From contig NZ_JAHOPF010000006.1 of the NCBI RefSeq assembly GCF_019038595.1, positions 87,199 through 151,198 on the forward strand: a stretch of DNA of 64,000 bases, read 5' to 3'. Origin of the DNA: Kaistella soli (GTDB lineage: Bacteria > Bacteroidota > Bacteroidia > Flavobacteriales > Weeksellaceae). Below, one piece after another: positions 27,191 to 36,053 of the stretch (position 1 is the first letter of the stretch; each line of letters begins with the position of its first letter). The notes under the pieces were generated by a model. That model saw only the letters and a program-made list of their open reading frames with translations, made no database searches and was not told the origin of the DNA. The position numbers were made by a program, and so were the translations under genes.

Positions 27191-27886
27191 ATGAAACCTT
27201 TTAAGTTCAGGAATTTCACCATACATCAGTCAGGAAATGTTTTCCGTGTAGGGACAGACGGTGTTTTGCTGGGAGTTTTATGTTCAGCAAATCATTCGGA
27301 AAAAATTCTGGAAGTGGGAACAGGAACCGGATTGATCTCTCTGATGATCGCTCAGAGAAATCCTCAGGCAGAAATACTTTCACTTGATATCAATGAAGAA
27401 GCCGAAAAACTGGCTGCTGAAAACTTCAGCAATTCACCCTTTAAAGATAGAATGCAGACCGTTCATCAGGATTTCAAGGATTTTGAAACTGGTGAAAAGT
27501 TTGGGCTTATCATTTCGAATCCTCCATATTTTGAGGAAAATCCTTCGGAAAAAGATATTTTGGCAAGGCAGCAGACCGAACTTTCATTTGATCATCTGAT
27601 ATCAAAAACTGCAGAATTCTTATCCGAAACAGGAATTTTCTCCGTAATAATTCCGTTTGAAGCAGGCAATGAATTTGAACAGAAATGTCTGAAATACGCT
27701 TTATTTTTACAGAAAAGAATTAAAATCTTCGGAATTAAAAACGCGAAAGCAAAACGCTGCATTCTCGAATTCGGGTTTGAGCAGAGAAATATAAGCGAAT
27801 CTGAATTCGTCATCGAAAAATCCCCGAGAAAATATTCAGACGAATATCTGGAGCTCACTCAGGAGTTTCATGTTTTCGGGCAATAG
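27191..27886 (+). CDS. tRNA1(Val) (adenine(37)-N6)-methyltransferase TrmN6/YfiC-like
   Basis: 231-aa SAM-dependent N6-adenine methyltransferase. Start MKPFKFRNFTIHQ and VGTDGVLLGVLC are typical of the YfiC family. SAM motif I ILEVGTGTGLISLMIAQ is near residue 37 and the catalytic motif IV ISNPPYFEENP near 107. It probably modifies A37 of tRNA-Val. Convergent with the next gene, six bases between stops, no terminator recognised. Confidence 0.9.
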   Translation: MKPFKFRNFTIHQSGNVFRVGTDGVLLGVLCSANHSEKILEVGTGTGLISLMIAQRNPQAEILSLDINEEAEKLAAENFSNSPFKDRMQTVHQDFKDFETGEKFGLIISNPPYFEENPSEKDILARQQTELSFDHLISKTAEFLSETGIFSVIIPFEAGNEFEQKCLKYALFLQKRIKIFGIKNAKAKRCILEFGFEQRNISESEFVIEKSPRKYSDEYLELTQEFHVFGQ

Positions 27887-27892
27887 AAAATC

Positions 27893-28471
27893 TTATTTAG
27901 GCGCATTCAGCGTTACCACAACATCTTTACTGATGTTTTTTACAGACGAATATTTTGCGTCACACACCGAGGTAGTGAGCGTATAATTTCCCTTATCCAC
28001 TAAAATAAAATTCTGGTTATTCGCCGGAACATCAAGATTATAATAATTTCTACCGCTGATCTTTACAATCAAATTACATTTTGATTTATTGACGATCTGC
28101 ACATACGCGGTTTTGCTCGAAGGATCTGTATTGAAGAGGTGGTTCAGCAAATCCGCCGTTCTTTTGTGCTTGTCGTTGGTGCCGTCCTTGGCCACATCTC
28201 TCTTGATTTCTGTCTTCAGTTTTTCAGTGCTGATGGGTTTTACGGTAGGTTTTGCAACACTCGCTTTCACTGCTGCGGGTTTGTCATTATTAATTGAAGC
28301 AAAAAGTTTCCGTTTAAATTCGGGAGTTTTGGGATGATCCGGATTGTACTTAATAAAATTGGCGATCACCTGCGGATCCGTGCTTTTTTCAACCTGCGCT
28401 GCGGTATATTTAGACTGTGCGGAGGAAAAAGCAGAAACAAAAAAAAGCAGAATGTAAAAATATCTTTTCAT
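27893..28471 (-). CDS. Secreted protein of unknown function (DUF6759-like C-terminus)
   Basis: 192 aa with a Sec signal (ILLFFVSAFSSAQS). The N-terminal mature part KYTAAQVEKSTDPQVIANFI and the C-terminal beta-type domain with NKSKCNLIVKISGRNYYNLD and KGNYTLTTSVCDAKYSS recall a family seen in Chryseobacterium relatives that I tentatively equate with DUF6759; the name is from memory and uncertain. The two cysteines could form a disulfide. Divergent from tsf. Confidence 0.6.
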   Translation of the reverse strand: MKRYFYILLFFVSAFSSAQSKYTAAQVEKSTDPQVIANFIKYNPDHPKTPEFKRKLFASINNDKPAAVKASVAKPTVKPISTEKLKTEIKRDVAKDGTNDKHKRTADLLNHLFNTDPSSKTAYVQIVNKSKCNLIVKISGRNYYNLDVPANNQNFILVDKGNYTLTTSVCDAKYSSVKNISKDVVVTLNAPK

Positions 28472-28546
28472 TAAAGCAATGGTTTTTAGTGGCTTAAATT
28501 TTAGTAATAACGAAGAAATCTTCTTTTTAGTTTGTACGAAATTTAT

Positions 28547-28554
28547 TATCTTTG
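28547..28554 (+). promoter_or_regulatory. -7 element of the tsf promoter
   Basis: TATCTTTG is a full match to the Bacteroidota -7 box, with start near 28560 and a leader of about 50 nt. A T-tract rather than TTTG lies at the -33 position. Confidence 0.6.
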
Positions 28555-28610
28555 CATGGCTTAAAAATAAGCTAAATAATCAATTTTTTAAACATAAAAA
28601 AAATAATTCT

Positions 28611-29435
28611 ATGTATACACCGGTTGCTGCAGACGTAGCTAAATTAAGAAACACGACAGGAGCAGGAATGATGGACTGCAAAAAAGCATTGGTAGAAGCG
28701 GATGGCGACTTCGAAAAAGCAATTGAAATCCTTAGAAAAAAAGGACAGAAAGTAGCAGCCAACAGAGCAGACAGAGAATCTACGGAAGGAGCTGTTATCG
28801 CAAAAGTAAATGAAGACAGCACCATGGGAGCTATCATAGCTTTGAACTGTGAAACTGATTTCGTTGCGAAAAACGACGCTTTTGTTGAATTAGCTCACGA
28901 ACTTGCTGAACAGGCAGTTTTCTATGCGAACAAAGAAGAATTTTTAGCTTCTGATTTCCACGGAACTACTGTAGCAGAAAAATTAATCGAGCAGACAGGT
29001 GTAATTGGTGAGAAAATCGAAATCGGTTCTTTCGAAAGAATTGAAGGTCCTTTCTTAGGAGCTTACATCCATGCTGGAAACAAAATCGCTGCCATCACTT
29101 CCCTTTCTTCAAATGTTGACGGTGCTGCTGACGCGGCTAAAGCAGTTTCAATGCAGGTTGCTGCAATGAACCCAATTGCTCTTGATGAAACTATGGTTTC
29201 TCAGGAAACAATCGATAAAGAACTTGATATCGAAAGAGATATCCTTACTAAAGAAGGAAAACCTGCAAATATCATCGATAACATCCTTAAAGGAAAAATG
29301 CAGAAATTCTACAAAGACAACACATTGGTTCACCAGGCGTTTATTAAAGACGGAAGCATGTCTGTAGCTGATTATGTAAAATCTGTGAATGGAGACTTAA
29401 AAGTAGTAGGTTTTGTAAGAGTAAGTCTTGCTTAA
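28611..29435 (+). CDS. tsf: Translation elongation factor Ts
   Basis: Nucleotide exchange factor for EF-Tu. 274 aa from ATG 28611; the upstream in-frame start at 28479 runs through the promoter and is rejected. N-terminal LRNTTGAGMMDCKKALVEADGD and the core ALNCETDFVAKNDAF (near residue 81) are diagnostic; C-terminal VAAMNP and EDILTKEGKP-like segments complete the dimerisation domain. rpsB, which normally precedes tsf, is absent here; the gene has its own promoter and terminator. Confidence 0.97.
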   Translation: MYTPVAADVAKLRNTTGAGMMDCKKALVEADGDFEKAIEILRKKGQKVAANRADRESTEGAVIAKVNEDSTMGAIIALNCETDFVAKNDAFVELAHELAEQAVFYANKEEFLASDFHGTTVAEKLIEQTGVIGEKIEIGSFERIEGPFLGAYIHAGNKIAAITSLSSNVDGAADAAKAVSMQVAAMNPIALDETMVSQETIDKELDIERDILTKEGKPANIIDNILKGKMQKFYKDNTLVHQAFIKDGSMSVADYVKSVNGDLKVVGFVRVSLA

Positions 29436-29455
29436 TTAGTTACTTATCTATGATA

Positions 29456-29490
29456 AAAATCTCTTCCATTACGATGGAGGAGATTTTTTT
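29456..29490 (+). terminator. tsf terminator
   Basis: Stem TCTCTTCCAT (29460-29469) with ATGGAGGAGA (29474-29483), one G-U pair, loop TACG, followed by nine T residues. Confidence 0.85.
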
Positions 29491-29506
29491 TTCGGTAAAT
29501 AAGAAG

Positions 29507-29514
29507 TAATTTTG
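29507..29514 (+). promoter_or_regulatory. -7 element upstream of the choice-of-anchor-L protein gene
   Basis: TAATTTTG matches TAnnTTTG. It contains the TTG at 29512, which is therefore not the translation start; the ATG at 29533 follows about 13 nt after the predicted start site. Confidence 0.45.
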
Positions 29515-29532
29515 TCTTCCGCAAAAAACACC

Positions 29533-31587
29533 ATGTTTAAACATAAATTTTTCAGCAGCGGTTTTGCCCTGCTTTTTATATTAATCTCCATATCCGCGAA
29601 TGCTCAGCAGTACATCAGGGTAGATACATCAACCTATACACCGGAACAGCTTGTAAAAGACATTTTCATCGGATCCCAAAACGCAGCATGCATTACTGTA
29701 TCGAATGTGTCAGCAAAAGGTTGGCAGGATTATGGGAACAGCACTTCCAGCTATGGATATTTCGAAAAAGGAACGATGAATTTTGATATTGCGAAGGGAA
29801 TAATTCTAAGTACGGGAAATGCCCAAAATGCGCCCGGTCCCAATACTAGTAGTGTGTTAGATGACCAGGACAGCAATTGGTTCGGAGATCAGGATTTGGC
29901 AGATGCTCTGCAGGAGAATTATTATAGCTATTTAAATTCAACTTCCCTGGAATTCGATTTCGTAGCGAACAACACCTCCGGTATCAGCTTCGAATATCTT
30001 TTCCTTTCAGAAGAATACCGGAGAACTAACTGTATTTATTCGGATGCTTTTGCTTTCCTCATCAAGAAAGCAGGTACCGCGGATCCTTACACCAATATTG
30101 CTGTAGTTCCAGGAACTCAGGATCCTGTGACCTCACTTTCAATTAACACCGCGCCCAACTGTCCCCGAAATGTCGGATATTTCGGCAGTTTTAACGGGGT
30201 AAACTCTCCTACTGCTTTCGATGGCCAGACCAAAGTTCTCACCGCGAAAACCGATATTATTCCGGGGGTGAAATATCATATTAAACTTGTGATTGCAGAC
30301 CATTTAGCCGGTAATGACAGAACAGGACGCTACGATTCTGCAGTTTTCCTGAAAGCCGGAAGTTTTGTAGGTAAAAAAGATCTGGGTCCGGATCTTATAA
30401 TCTCCAGCAGTAACGCTCTTTGTGTAGGAACCAGTAAAGTATTAGATGCTACCACTTCAGGCGCAACTTCTTACCAATGGTACAAAGACGGCAGCCAGCT
30501 GGCAGGAGAAACAAATCCTCTGTTCACCATTCCCGGCATCATTACGGATACCGGAACTTACGAAGTGGAGATCAGTATTTTAGGCTGCGAACTGAAAGGA
30601 TCGGTTAAAGTCGAATTCGTCGAAAAACCGATCATCACACCAAAAGATTTCTGTAACTACAACGGAGGCAAACCAATTTCTGTTAACCTTCAGGATCTTA
30701 ACTCCCAAATCATTCCGAACTATAAAGATTATTTTAAAGTCACATATTTTCAGGATCCCGCTTACCTTATTCCGTTGCCCAACAACTGGACTTACAGCAA
30801 TGATGTGAAGATTTATGTGCAGGCAGAAAGTGGCAGCTGCGCTATAACATATGAAGAATTGCAGCTTCTTACGCCAAAAAAATCGGAGGTGCTTGCTGAT
30901 AAAACCATCTGTGCCAATGCGACCACAAAACTCGAAGCGGAAACAGGATTTAAAAACTACAAATGGATGCGTGAAAACGGTGATATCATCGCTCAGGGAC
31001 CTACCGTTAATTCCATTGATCATGTTCCGGTCGGAAAGTATATCGTGGAACTCACTTCTGCTAATGGCTGCAAATTGCAACAGGAAGTAAAAGTGACTGC
31101 GTCGGATTTACCGCAGATTACCCAGATCGATGTGATGGGAAGCACCGCCACCGTCTTTGTTTCCGGCGGTATTCCCCCGTACAGCTATTCCCTGGATGGT
31201 ATCAGTTTTCAAAGTTCTAATGTATTTAAGAACGTTCCCCGTGGAATGAGAAAAGTTTATGTTACTGATTCGGAAAAATGCGGCATTATTGAAAAGGAAT
31301 TTCTTATAATTAATCTGATCAACGTCATCACACCAAACGGTGACGGAGTTAATGACGTCCTTGACTATTCTGATTTAAGAATCAAAGAAAATGTCAGCAT
31401 GCAGATCTTCGACCGTTACGGAAATCTGGTGTTCAGCGCAAAAGACAAACAGTTTATCTGGGACGGAAAATTTGGCGGAAGAGCACTACCAACAGCAAAT
31501 TACTGGTATATCCTTAACTGGACAGAACCGGACACTCAGTTACCTGTTTCCTATAAAGGCTGGATTTTAGTTAAAAACAGAAACTAA
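29533..31587 (+). CDS. Secreted choice-of-anchor L protein with gliding-motility-type (T9SS type B) C-terminus
   Basis: 684 aa from ATG 29533. Signal peptide (ALLFILISISANAQQ), then a choice-of-anchor L domain (about residues 30-280; ISFEYLFLSEEYRRTNC and YHIKLVIADHLAGNDRTG), an Ig/PKD-like module (SYQWYKDGSQLAGETNP), further Ig-like repeats with paired cysteines (about 340-590), and the C-terminal type B sorting region (about 600-684; VITPNGDGVNDVLDYSDL, IFDRYGNLVFSAKD, GGRALPTANYWYIL). Such proteins are exported by T9SS and displayed on the cell surface, often as adhesins. Confidence 0.9.
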   Translation: MFKHKFFSSGFALLFILISISANAQQYIRVDTSTYTPEQLVKDIFIGSQNAACITVSNVSAKGWQDYGNSTSSYGYFEKGTMNFDIAKGIILSTGNAQNAPGPNTSSVLDDQDSNWFGDQDLADALQENYYSYLNSTSLEFDFVANNTSGISFEYLFLSEEYRRTNCIYSDAFAFLIKKAGTADPYTNIAVVPGTQDPVTSLSINTAPNCPRNVGYFGSFNGVNSPTAFDGQTKVLTAKTDIIPGVKYHIKLVIADHLAGNDRTGRYDSAVFLKAGSFVGKKDLGPDLIISSSNALCVGTSKVLDATTSGATSYQWYKDGSQLAGETNPLFTIPGIITDTGTYEVEISILGCELKGSVKVEFVEKPIITPKDFCNYNGGKPISVNLQDLNSQIIPNYKDYFKVTYFQDPAYLIPLPNNWTYSNDVKIYVQAESGSCAITYEELQLLTPKKSEVLADKTICANATTKLEAETGFKNYKWMRENGDIIAQGPTVNSIDHVPVGKYIVELTSANGCKLQQEVKVTASDLPQITQIDVMGSTATVFVSGGIPPYSYSLDGISFQSSNVFKNVPRGMRKVYVTDSEKCGIIEKEFLIINLINVITPNGDGVNDVLDYSDLRIKENVSMQIFDRYGNLVFSAKDKQFIWDGKFGGRALPTANYWYILNWTEPDTQLPVSYKGWILVKNRN

Positions 31588-31597
31588 TGAAGTTTGA

Positions 31598-32542
31598 TTA
31601 CCTTGAAATGGTATCAAAATGCTGAAATCCGTTAAGGAAATCTTTTACGTTCATCCTTTTTTTACCTTCAAGCTGTATTTCTTCCGGGAAATAGATACCG
31701 TTTTTAGTGAAAATCTTAAAATGATTTTTATCGATCTCCAAACTTCCCGGCTTTTTATCGTGAGTTGAAATTTCAAATTTTCCCTGGTAAATTTTCAGTG
31801 ATTTTTCCTCATCACCAATTTTCAGCGTGCTAAAAGCACACGGATAAGGCGACATTCCGCGGATGAAATTGTGTACGGTTTCTGAATCATTATTCCATTC
31901 GATCCTTGTATCTTCTTTGAAAATTTTAAACGCGTTTTTAGGATGTTCAACGTTCGGCTGCGGTTTTTCCTGAATTGTTTTTTCAGCCAGCCCGTCCAAA
32001 GTTTTCACGACCAGTTTCGCGCCCATTTCCATTAAACGGTCGTGCAGCATCCCGGCATTTTCATTAGGTGAAATTTCTATTTCCTCCTGAAGAAGTATAT
32101 TGCCTTCGTCAATTTTTTCGTTGATAAAAAAAGTAGTGGCACCGGTTTTTGCTTCACCGTTTATCACTGCATAATTAATAGGAGCAGCCCCGCGGTAATC
32201 CGGAAGAAGTGATGCATGAAGATTGAAAGTCCCCATTTCTGGCATTTCGAATAAAATTTTGGGCATCATTCTGAAAGCTACAACGACAAAGACATCAGCA
32301 TTTAAGTTTTTAATACGTTCTAAAAATTCCGGGCTTCTTAATTTTTCCGGTTGGAAAACGGCAAGATTGTTTTCTACCGCAAAAGTTTTCACCGGCGATT
32401 CATGAATTTTCTGTCCGCGTCCGCTGGCTTTATCTGCCACCGTTACCACGCCGACCACTTCGTGGTGCGATTGGTGGATGGCTTCTAATGAGGTTTTGGC
32501 GAATTCGGGAGTTCCGAAAAATATAACTTTTAATGATTTCAT
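31598..32542 (-). CDS. fmt: Methionyl-tRNA formyltransferase
   Basis: Formylates initiator Met-tRNA using 10-formyl-THF. 314 aa. VIFFGTPEFAKTSLEAI at the N-terminus, the catalytic NLHASLLPDYRGAAPINYAV (near residue 108, with the Asn-His-Asp set) and the C-terminal OB-like domain starting near residue 205 (TRIEWNNDSETVHNFIRGM). Forty-three bases downstream of recQ on the same strand; convergent with the previous gene. Confidence 0.96.
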   Translation of the reverse strand: MKSLKVIFFGTPEFAKTSLEAIHQSHHEVVGVVTVADKASGRGQKIHESPVKTFAVENNLAVFQPEKLRSPEFLERIKNLNADVFVVVAFRMMPKILFEMPEMGTFNLHASLLPDYRGAAPINYAVINGEAKTGATTFFINEKIDEGNILLQEEIEISPNENAGMLHDRLMEMGAKLVVKTLDGLAEKTIQEKPQPNVEHPKNAFKIFKEDTRIEWNNDSETVHNFIRGMSPYPCAFSTLKIGDEEKSLKIYQGKFEISTHDKKPGSLEIDKNHFKIFTKNGIYFPEEIQLEGKKRMNVKDFLNGFQHFDTISR

Positions 32543-32585
32543 TTAATTTGAATAATTTTTATTGAATAAGCAGCACATGCGTTAT

Positions 32586-34496
32586 TTAATGTTCATGATT
32601 AAACGCGTAGGTTCTGAAATTGAGCATTTTTACTTTTCCCGAATCCAGAAGGTGAATCAGGTTTTCCAGGATATTTTCTTTTTCGTAATAATTTAACTGA
32701 ATCGCGATTTCTTCAACACCCGAAGGTTTCCGTTTCAGAATTTCGAGAATTTCATGGGAAACATTTCTTCCGAAAACATTTTCTTTCTGTTTCTCACAAA
32801 CCGAGCAATGTCCACAGTTTCTCACATTTTTTTCTCCGAAATAAGAAAGAATGAGTTTCATTTTACAAAATTCCGTATCCTGAACAAAGAATTTCATTTC
32901 TTCCCATTTCTGGAGCTTATTTTTCTGTATCTGTTCGAAAAGTCCCCAATACCTTCCTGTGATAGCCCTGTCATCACGGTGTTTCAAAAATTTAATACTC
33001 GACAACGCACCGTCGATATATTCCAGATAATTTTTCTGCTGCATTTCTTTAATTCTTTCTTTGATGATATGCGCATCAACCCCAATTTTATTGCTCATCG
33101 TCAATTCGCTGAACATGATTTTGTGAGTGGTAAGTCCGGAATAATTTCTTAGCAAAAGTTCAATAAAATAAGCATCTTTCTTTGGCAGCAGTTCTATTTC
33201 GTCGGAATTAATTTTAAGTTCCAAAGAGGAAAGCGACCGGTTCGTATTAAAAAATATAATTTCCTGATTGTGGAGAAAATTCAGCACGTTTTTAATTTTA
33301 GCCATTGAAGCTCTTGTAAAGCTTTGAATCCGCTGGATATGAAGCTGGAAAACATTTTCAGGCAGATCGTTCTCAGCAATCTGAAAGCACGAATAAAGAT
33401 AGGTTACAATATTCTGGAACTCAGATTTTGATGGAATCTGATTGATTAAAATACGGTCAAAATCACTGAGTTCCTGTTCATTCCAAAGCAGAAAAGTATG
33501 ACACTCCAAACCGTCGCGACCGGCTCGTCCGATTTCCTGATAGTAATTTTCGAGAGACTGGGAAGGCGAGAAATGAATAACAAAACGGACATTTTCTTTA
33601 TCAATACCCATTCCGAAAGCGTTTGTGGAAATCAACACTTTATTCTGGCTTCTCACCCAGGCATTCTGCTTTTCGTTTTTTTCTTTTACTGGAAGACCGG
33701 CGTGAAAATAATCAATATTCTGAATATGGTTTCTCTGGAGAAATTTTGTAAGTTCTTCGGCTTCTTTACGGCTTCTGACATAAATAATTCCGGAAGAATT
33801 GTTGTACTTCATCAGGTTGAGCACCCGTTGATACTTGTCCGCGATTTTATCGGAAATAATTTTAATATTCGTTCTTCTGAAGCTTTTTTTAAAAACATCA
33901 GGATTTCCAAGATTCAGTTTAGTCTTGATTTCTTCCAGAACTTTTGGCGTTGCCGTAGCAGTAAGTGCCAGACACGGAATATTATTGAAATTCTGCCGGA
34001 AGGTTTTGATATTCTGGTAGCTCGGGCGAAAATCCTGTCCCCACTCCGAAATACAGTGTGCCTCATCTACAGCGATAAATGACAGTTGTATTTCTTCCAG
34101 ATTCTGCAGAAAAATTCTGTTGGTAAGTCTTTCCGGGGAAATATAGAGGAGTTTCGTCAAACCGTCCTTGCACCGGTTGAAGATTACTTCAGCATCAAAT
34201 TCATCCAGCTCTGAAGATAAATATTCGGCTTCAATACCATTATTTTTAAGCTGATAAACCTGATCTTTCATCAATGCCAAAAGCGGAGAAATCACCAGAC
34301 AGGTCCCTTCCAAAATAAGTGCTGGAAGCTGGTAACACAAAGATTTACCGCCACCGGTTGGCAAAAGTGCCAAAGTATCTTTTCTGTTAATGACAGAATT
34401 GATGATTTCTTCCTGGGAATCTCTGAAAGTTTCATAGCCCCAAAAATGTTTAAGAGTCTGAAATTTTAACTGGTGAAAATCCTGCTGAGAAATCAT
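32586..34496 (-). CDS. recQ: ATP-dependent DNA helicase RecQ
   Basis: 3'-5' helicase of recombination and fork repair. 636 aa. Motif I LLPTGGGKSLCYQLPAL (near residue 41), motif II AVDEAHCISEWGQDFRPSY, motif III ALTATATPKV, motif V VLISTNAFGMGIDK and motif VI YYQEIGRAGRDG. The RQC zinc cysteines are in FCKMKLILSYF and RNCGHCSVCEKQ (near residue 560). No HRDC domain is obvious: the protein ends soon after the winged helix, so it is the shorter RecQ type common in Bacteroidota. Confidence 0.95.
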   Translation of the reverse strand: MISQQDFHQLKFQTLKHFWGYETFRDSQEEIINSVINRKDTLALLPTGGGKSLCYQLPALILEGTCLVISPLLALMKDQVYQLKNNGIEAEYLSSELDEFDAEVIFNRCKDGLTKLLYISPERLTNRIFLQNLEEIQLSFIAVDEAHCISEWGQDFRPSYQNIKTFRQNFNNIPCLALTATATPKVLEEIKTKLNLGNPDVFKKSFRRTNIKIISDKIADKYQRVLNLMKYNNSSGIIYVRSRKEAEELTKFLQRNHIQNIDYFHAGLPVKEKNEKQNAWVRSQNKVLISTNAFGMGIDKENVRFVIHFSPSQSLENYYQEIGRAGRDGLECHTFLLWNEQELSDFDRILINQIPSKSEFQNIVTYLYSCFQIAENDLPENVFQLHIQRIQSFTRASMAKIKNVLNFLHNQEIIFFNTNRSLSSLELKINSDEIELLPKKDAYFIELLLRNYSGLTTHKIMFSELTMSNKIGVDAHIIKERIKEMQQKNYLEYIDGALSSIKFLKHRDDRAITGRYWGLFEQIQKNKLQKWEEMKFFVQDTEFCKMKLILSYFGEKNVRNCGHCSVCEKQKENVFGRNVSHEILEILKRKPSGVEEIAIQLNYYEKENILENLIHLLDSGKVKMLNFRTYAFNHEH

Positions 34497-34532
34497 GAGG
34501 TAAAATTACTGAAACAAATTCCATAAAACAAA

Positions 34533-34557
34533 AAAAGCCACGCAATGCGTGGCTTTT
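34533..34557 (-). terminator. Terminator downstream of the OmpA gene
   Basis: Stem GCCACGC (34537-34543) with GCGTGGC (34547-34553), loop AAT, flanked by A/T tracts giving a T-run on the minus strand. It ends the folK/OmpA-pair unit before recQ. Confidence 0.85.
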
Positions 34558-34577
34558 ATAATTCAATAGCTGAAAAA

Positions 34578-36023
34578 TTATTTCGCTTCAAAGTAAACTC
34601 TTCTGTTTGCTCTGTTTTTCCATTCAGGACATTTGGTAGCCGGTTCACATTCCGGATATTTAAGGTCTTTTTCACCTCTTCCGATTGCGTTTAATTTACC
34701 TGCATCTACTCCGTTTTGGATCAGATAATTTTTCACAGTATTGGCTCTTCTTTCAGAAAGTCTCTGGTTATATGCATCAGAAGCTCTGGTATCAGTACCT
34801 CCAATCACGTTATAAGAACCTGCTGACGAATTGATATAGCTTACAGCACTGTTCAGAATAGGAGTATTTGATGGAAGAATTTTATCGGAATCCAGATCAA
34901 ATTCTATTCCTTCCAACGTTCTTGTATTATCTGTAATGGTAGAACTTGAGTTCGTAGGACAACCGTTGTTTTCAACAGGACCCGGAACCACTACACACTT
35001 ATCATAAAGATCGATCACCCCGTCCAAATCTGTATCTAAAGCGACACCTGCACCGTCAACTCTTGCGCCTGCAGGGGTATCAAGCTGTCTGTCCCAGTCG
35101 TCGCAAACGCCATCATTATCGGCATCTCCTTTTTTACAAACTTCAACATCCTGGTTTTTATCCGCCAATACGTCTAACTTATAATAGATTTCCTGCAGCG
35201 GATCATGCCACATCAGGTGAGACTCATGTTTTCCTAATTTTAAAGAAAGTCCCAATGTTGCATTGAAGAAATTGTCGGAAACCCCATCTTCTCTTCTGTT
35301 AATGGCACTGTACTGTTCTCCTCCACCATCGAACTGATCATCTCCGGTTACGAAATACATTACTCTACCTTCAAGATCAATTCTTCTGTTGACTTTATAC
35401 TTCAGACCTGCACCTGCCTGACCGAACATTGAACCCAGTTTAAAAGGTTTAATTTCTGTCATTAATCTCTGGCCGGAAGCATCTTCAAGATAAGCTCTGT
35501 ACGCCAGAGTACCAATACCCGCATAACCGTGAAGTGCCCATCTGAAAGGAGATTTGTTATCTACTCTTCTCAACAGATTGGAAAAATTGATATCTCCCAA
35601 TAAAGAGATCGCATCGTACTGGGTTCTCGCACCCACATCCTGAAATCCTGTGCCGGTTGCGTTATCAGTTTTGGTATTGAACCAGCCCTGTCTTGTTTCT
35701 CCTTTGTCGTACTGAAGATTCAGCCCAAATGCATGGGTAATTGCTTTATCAACACTCAGATAAGCTGAATATCCGAAAACATTTTTACCGTTACCGTTTT
35801 TAAGGGAAGTTAAATCCGCAGACTGTACCAAGGGAACACCTGCTCCAACAGAAATCGCCCAGTCATTAAACCGTTTGGATTCCTGAGTAAATGGGGAAAC
35901 ATTAGCAGAACCTGAAGTGAATGTATTCGGATACGATCCACCGGAAACTGCAACAGAATCTTGCGCAAAGACAGCAGTAGGAAGTACTAGTGCTAATGCA
36001 ACGCTTGTTAAATTTAGTTTCAT
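34578..36023 (-). CDS. OmpA family outer membrane protein with TSP3 linker
   Basis: 481 aa. Signal peptide (ALALVLPTAVFAQD), an N-terminal eight-stranded-barrel-like region (about residues 50-270), a thrombospondin type 3 calcium-binding segment (about 295-355; DADNDGVCDDWDRQLDTPAG and DTDLDGVIDLYDKC), and a C-terminal OmpA peptidoglycan-binding domain (about 370-480; GIEFDLDSDKILPSNTPIL, GGTDTRASDAYNQRLSERRA, IGRGEKDLKYPEC). It links the outer membrane to peptidoglycan. The upstream paralogue (36054-37169) shares the barrel and TSP3 part only. Confidence 0.92.
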   Translation of the reverse strand: MKLNLTSVALALVLPTAVFAQDSVAVSGGSYPNTFTSGSANVSPFTQESKRFNDWAISVGAGVPLVQSADLTSLKNGNGKNVFGYSAYLSVDKAITHAFGLNLQYDKGETRQGWFNTKTDNATGTGFQDVGARTQYDAISLLGDINFSNLLRRVDNKSPFRWALHGYAGIGTLAYRAYLEDASGQRLMTEIKPFKLGSMFGQAGAGLKYKVNRRIDLEGRVMYFVTGDDQFDGGGEQYSAINRREDGVSDNFFNATLGLSLKLGKHESHLMWHDPLQEIYYKLDVLADKNQDVEVCKKGDADNDGVCDDWDRQLDTPAGARVDGAGVALDTDLDGVIDLYDKCVVVPGPVENNGCPTNSSSTITDNTRTLEGIEFDLDSDKILPSNTPILNSAVSYINSSAGSYNVIGGTDTRASDAYNQRLSERRANTVKNYLIQNGVDAGKLNAIGRGEKDLKYPECEPATKCPEWKNRANRRVYFEAK

Positions 36024-36053
36024 AATTTTTTTTATTAAGTTATAAATGATGTC

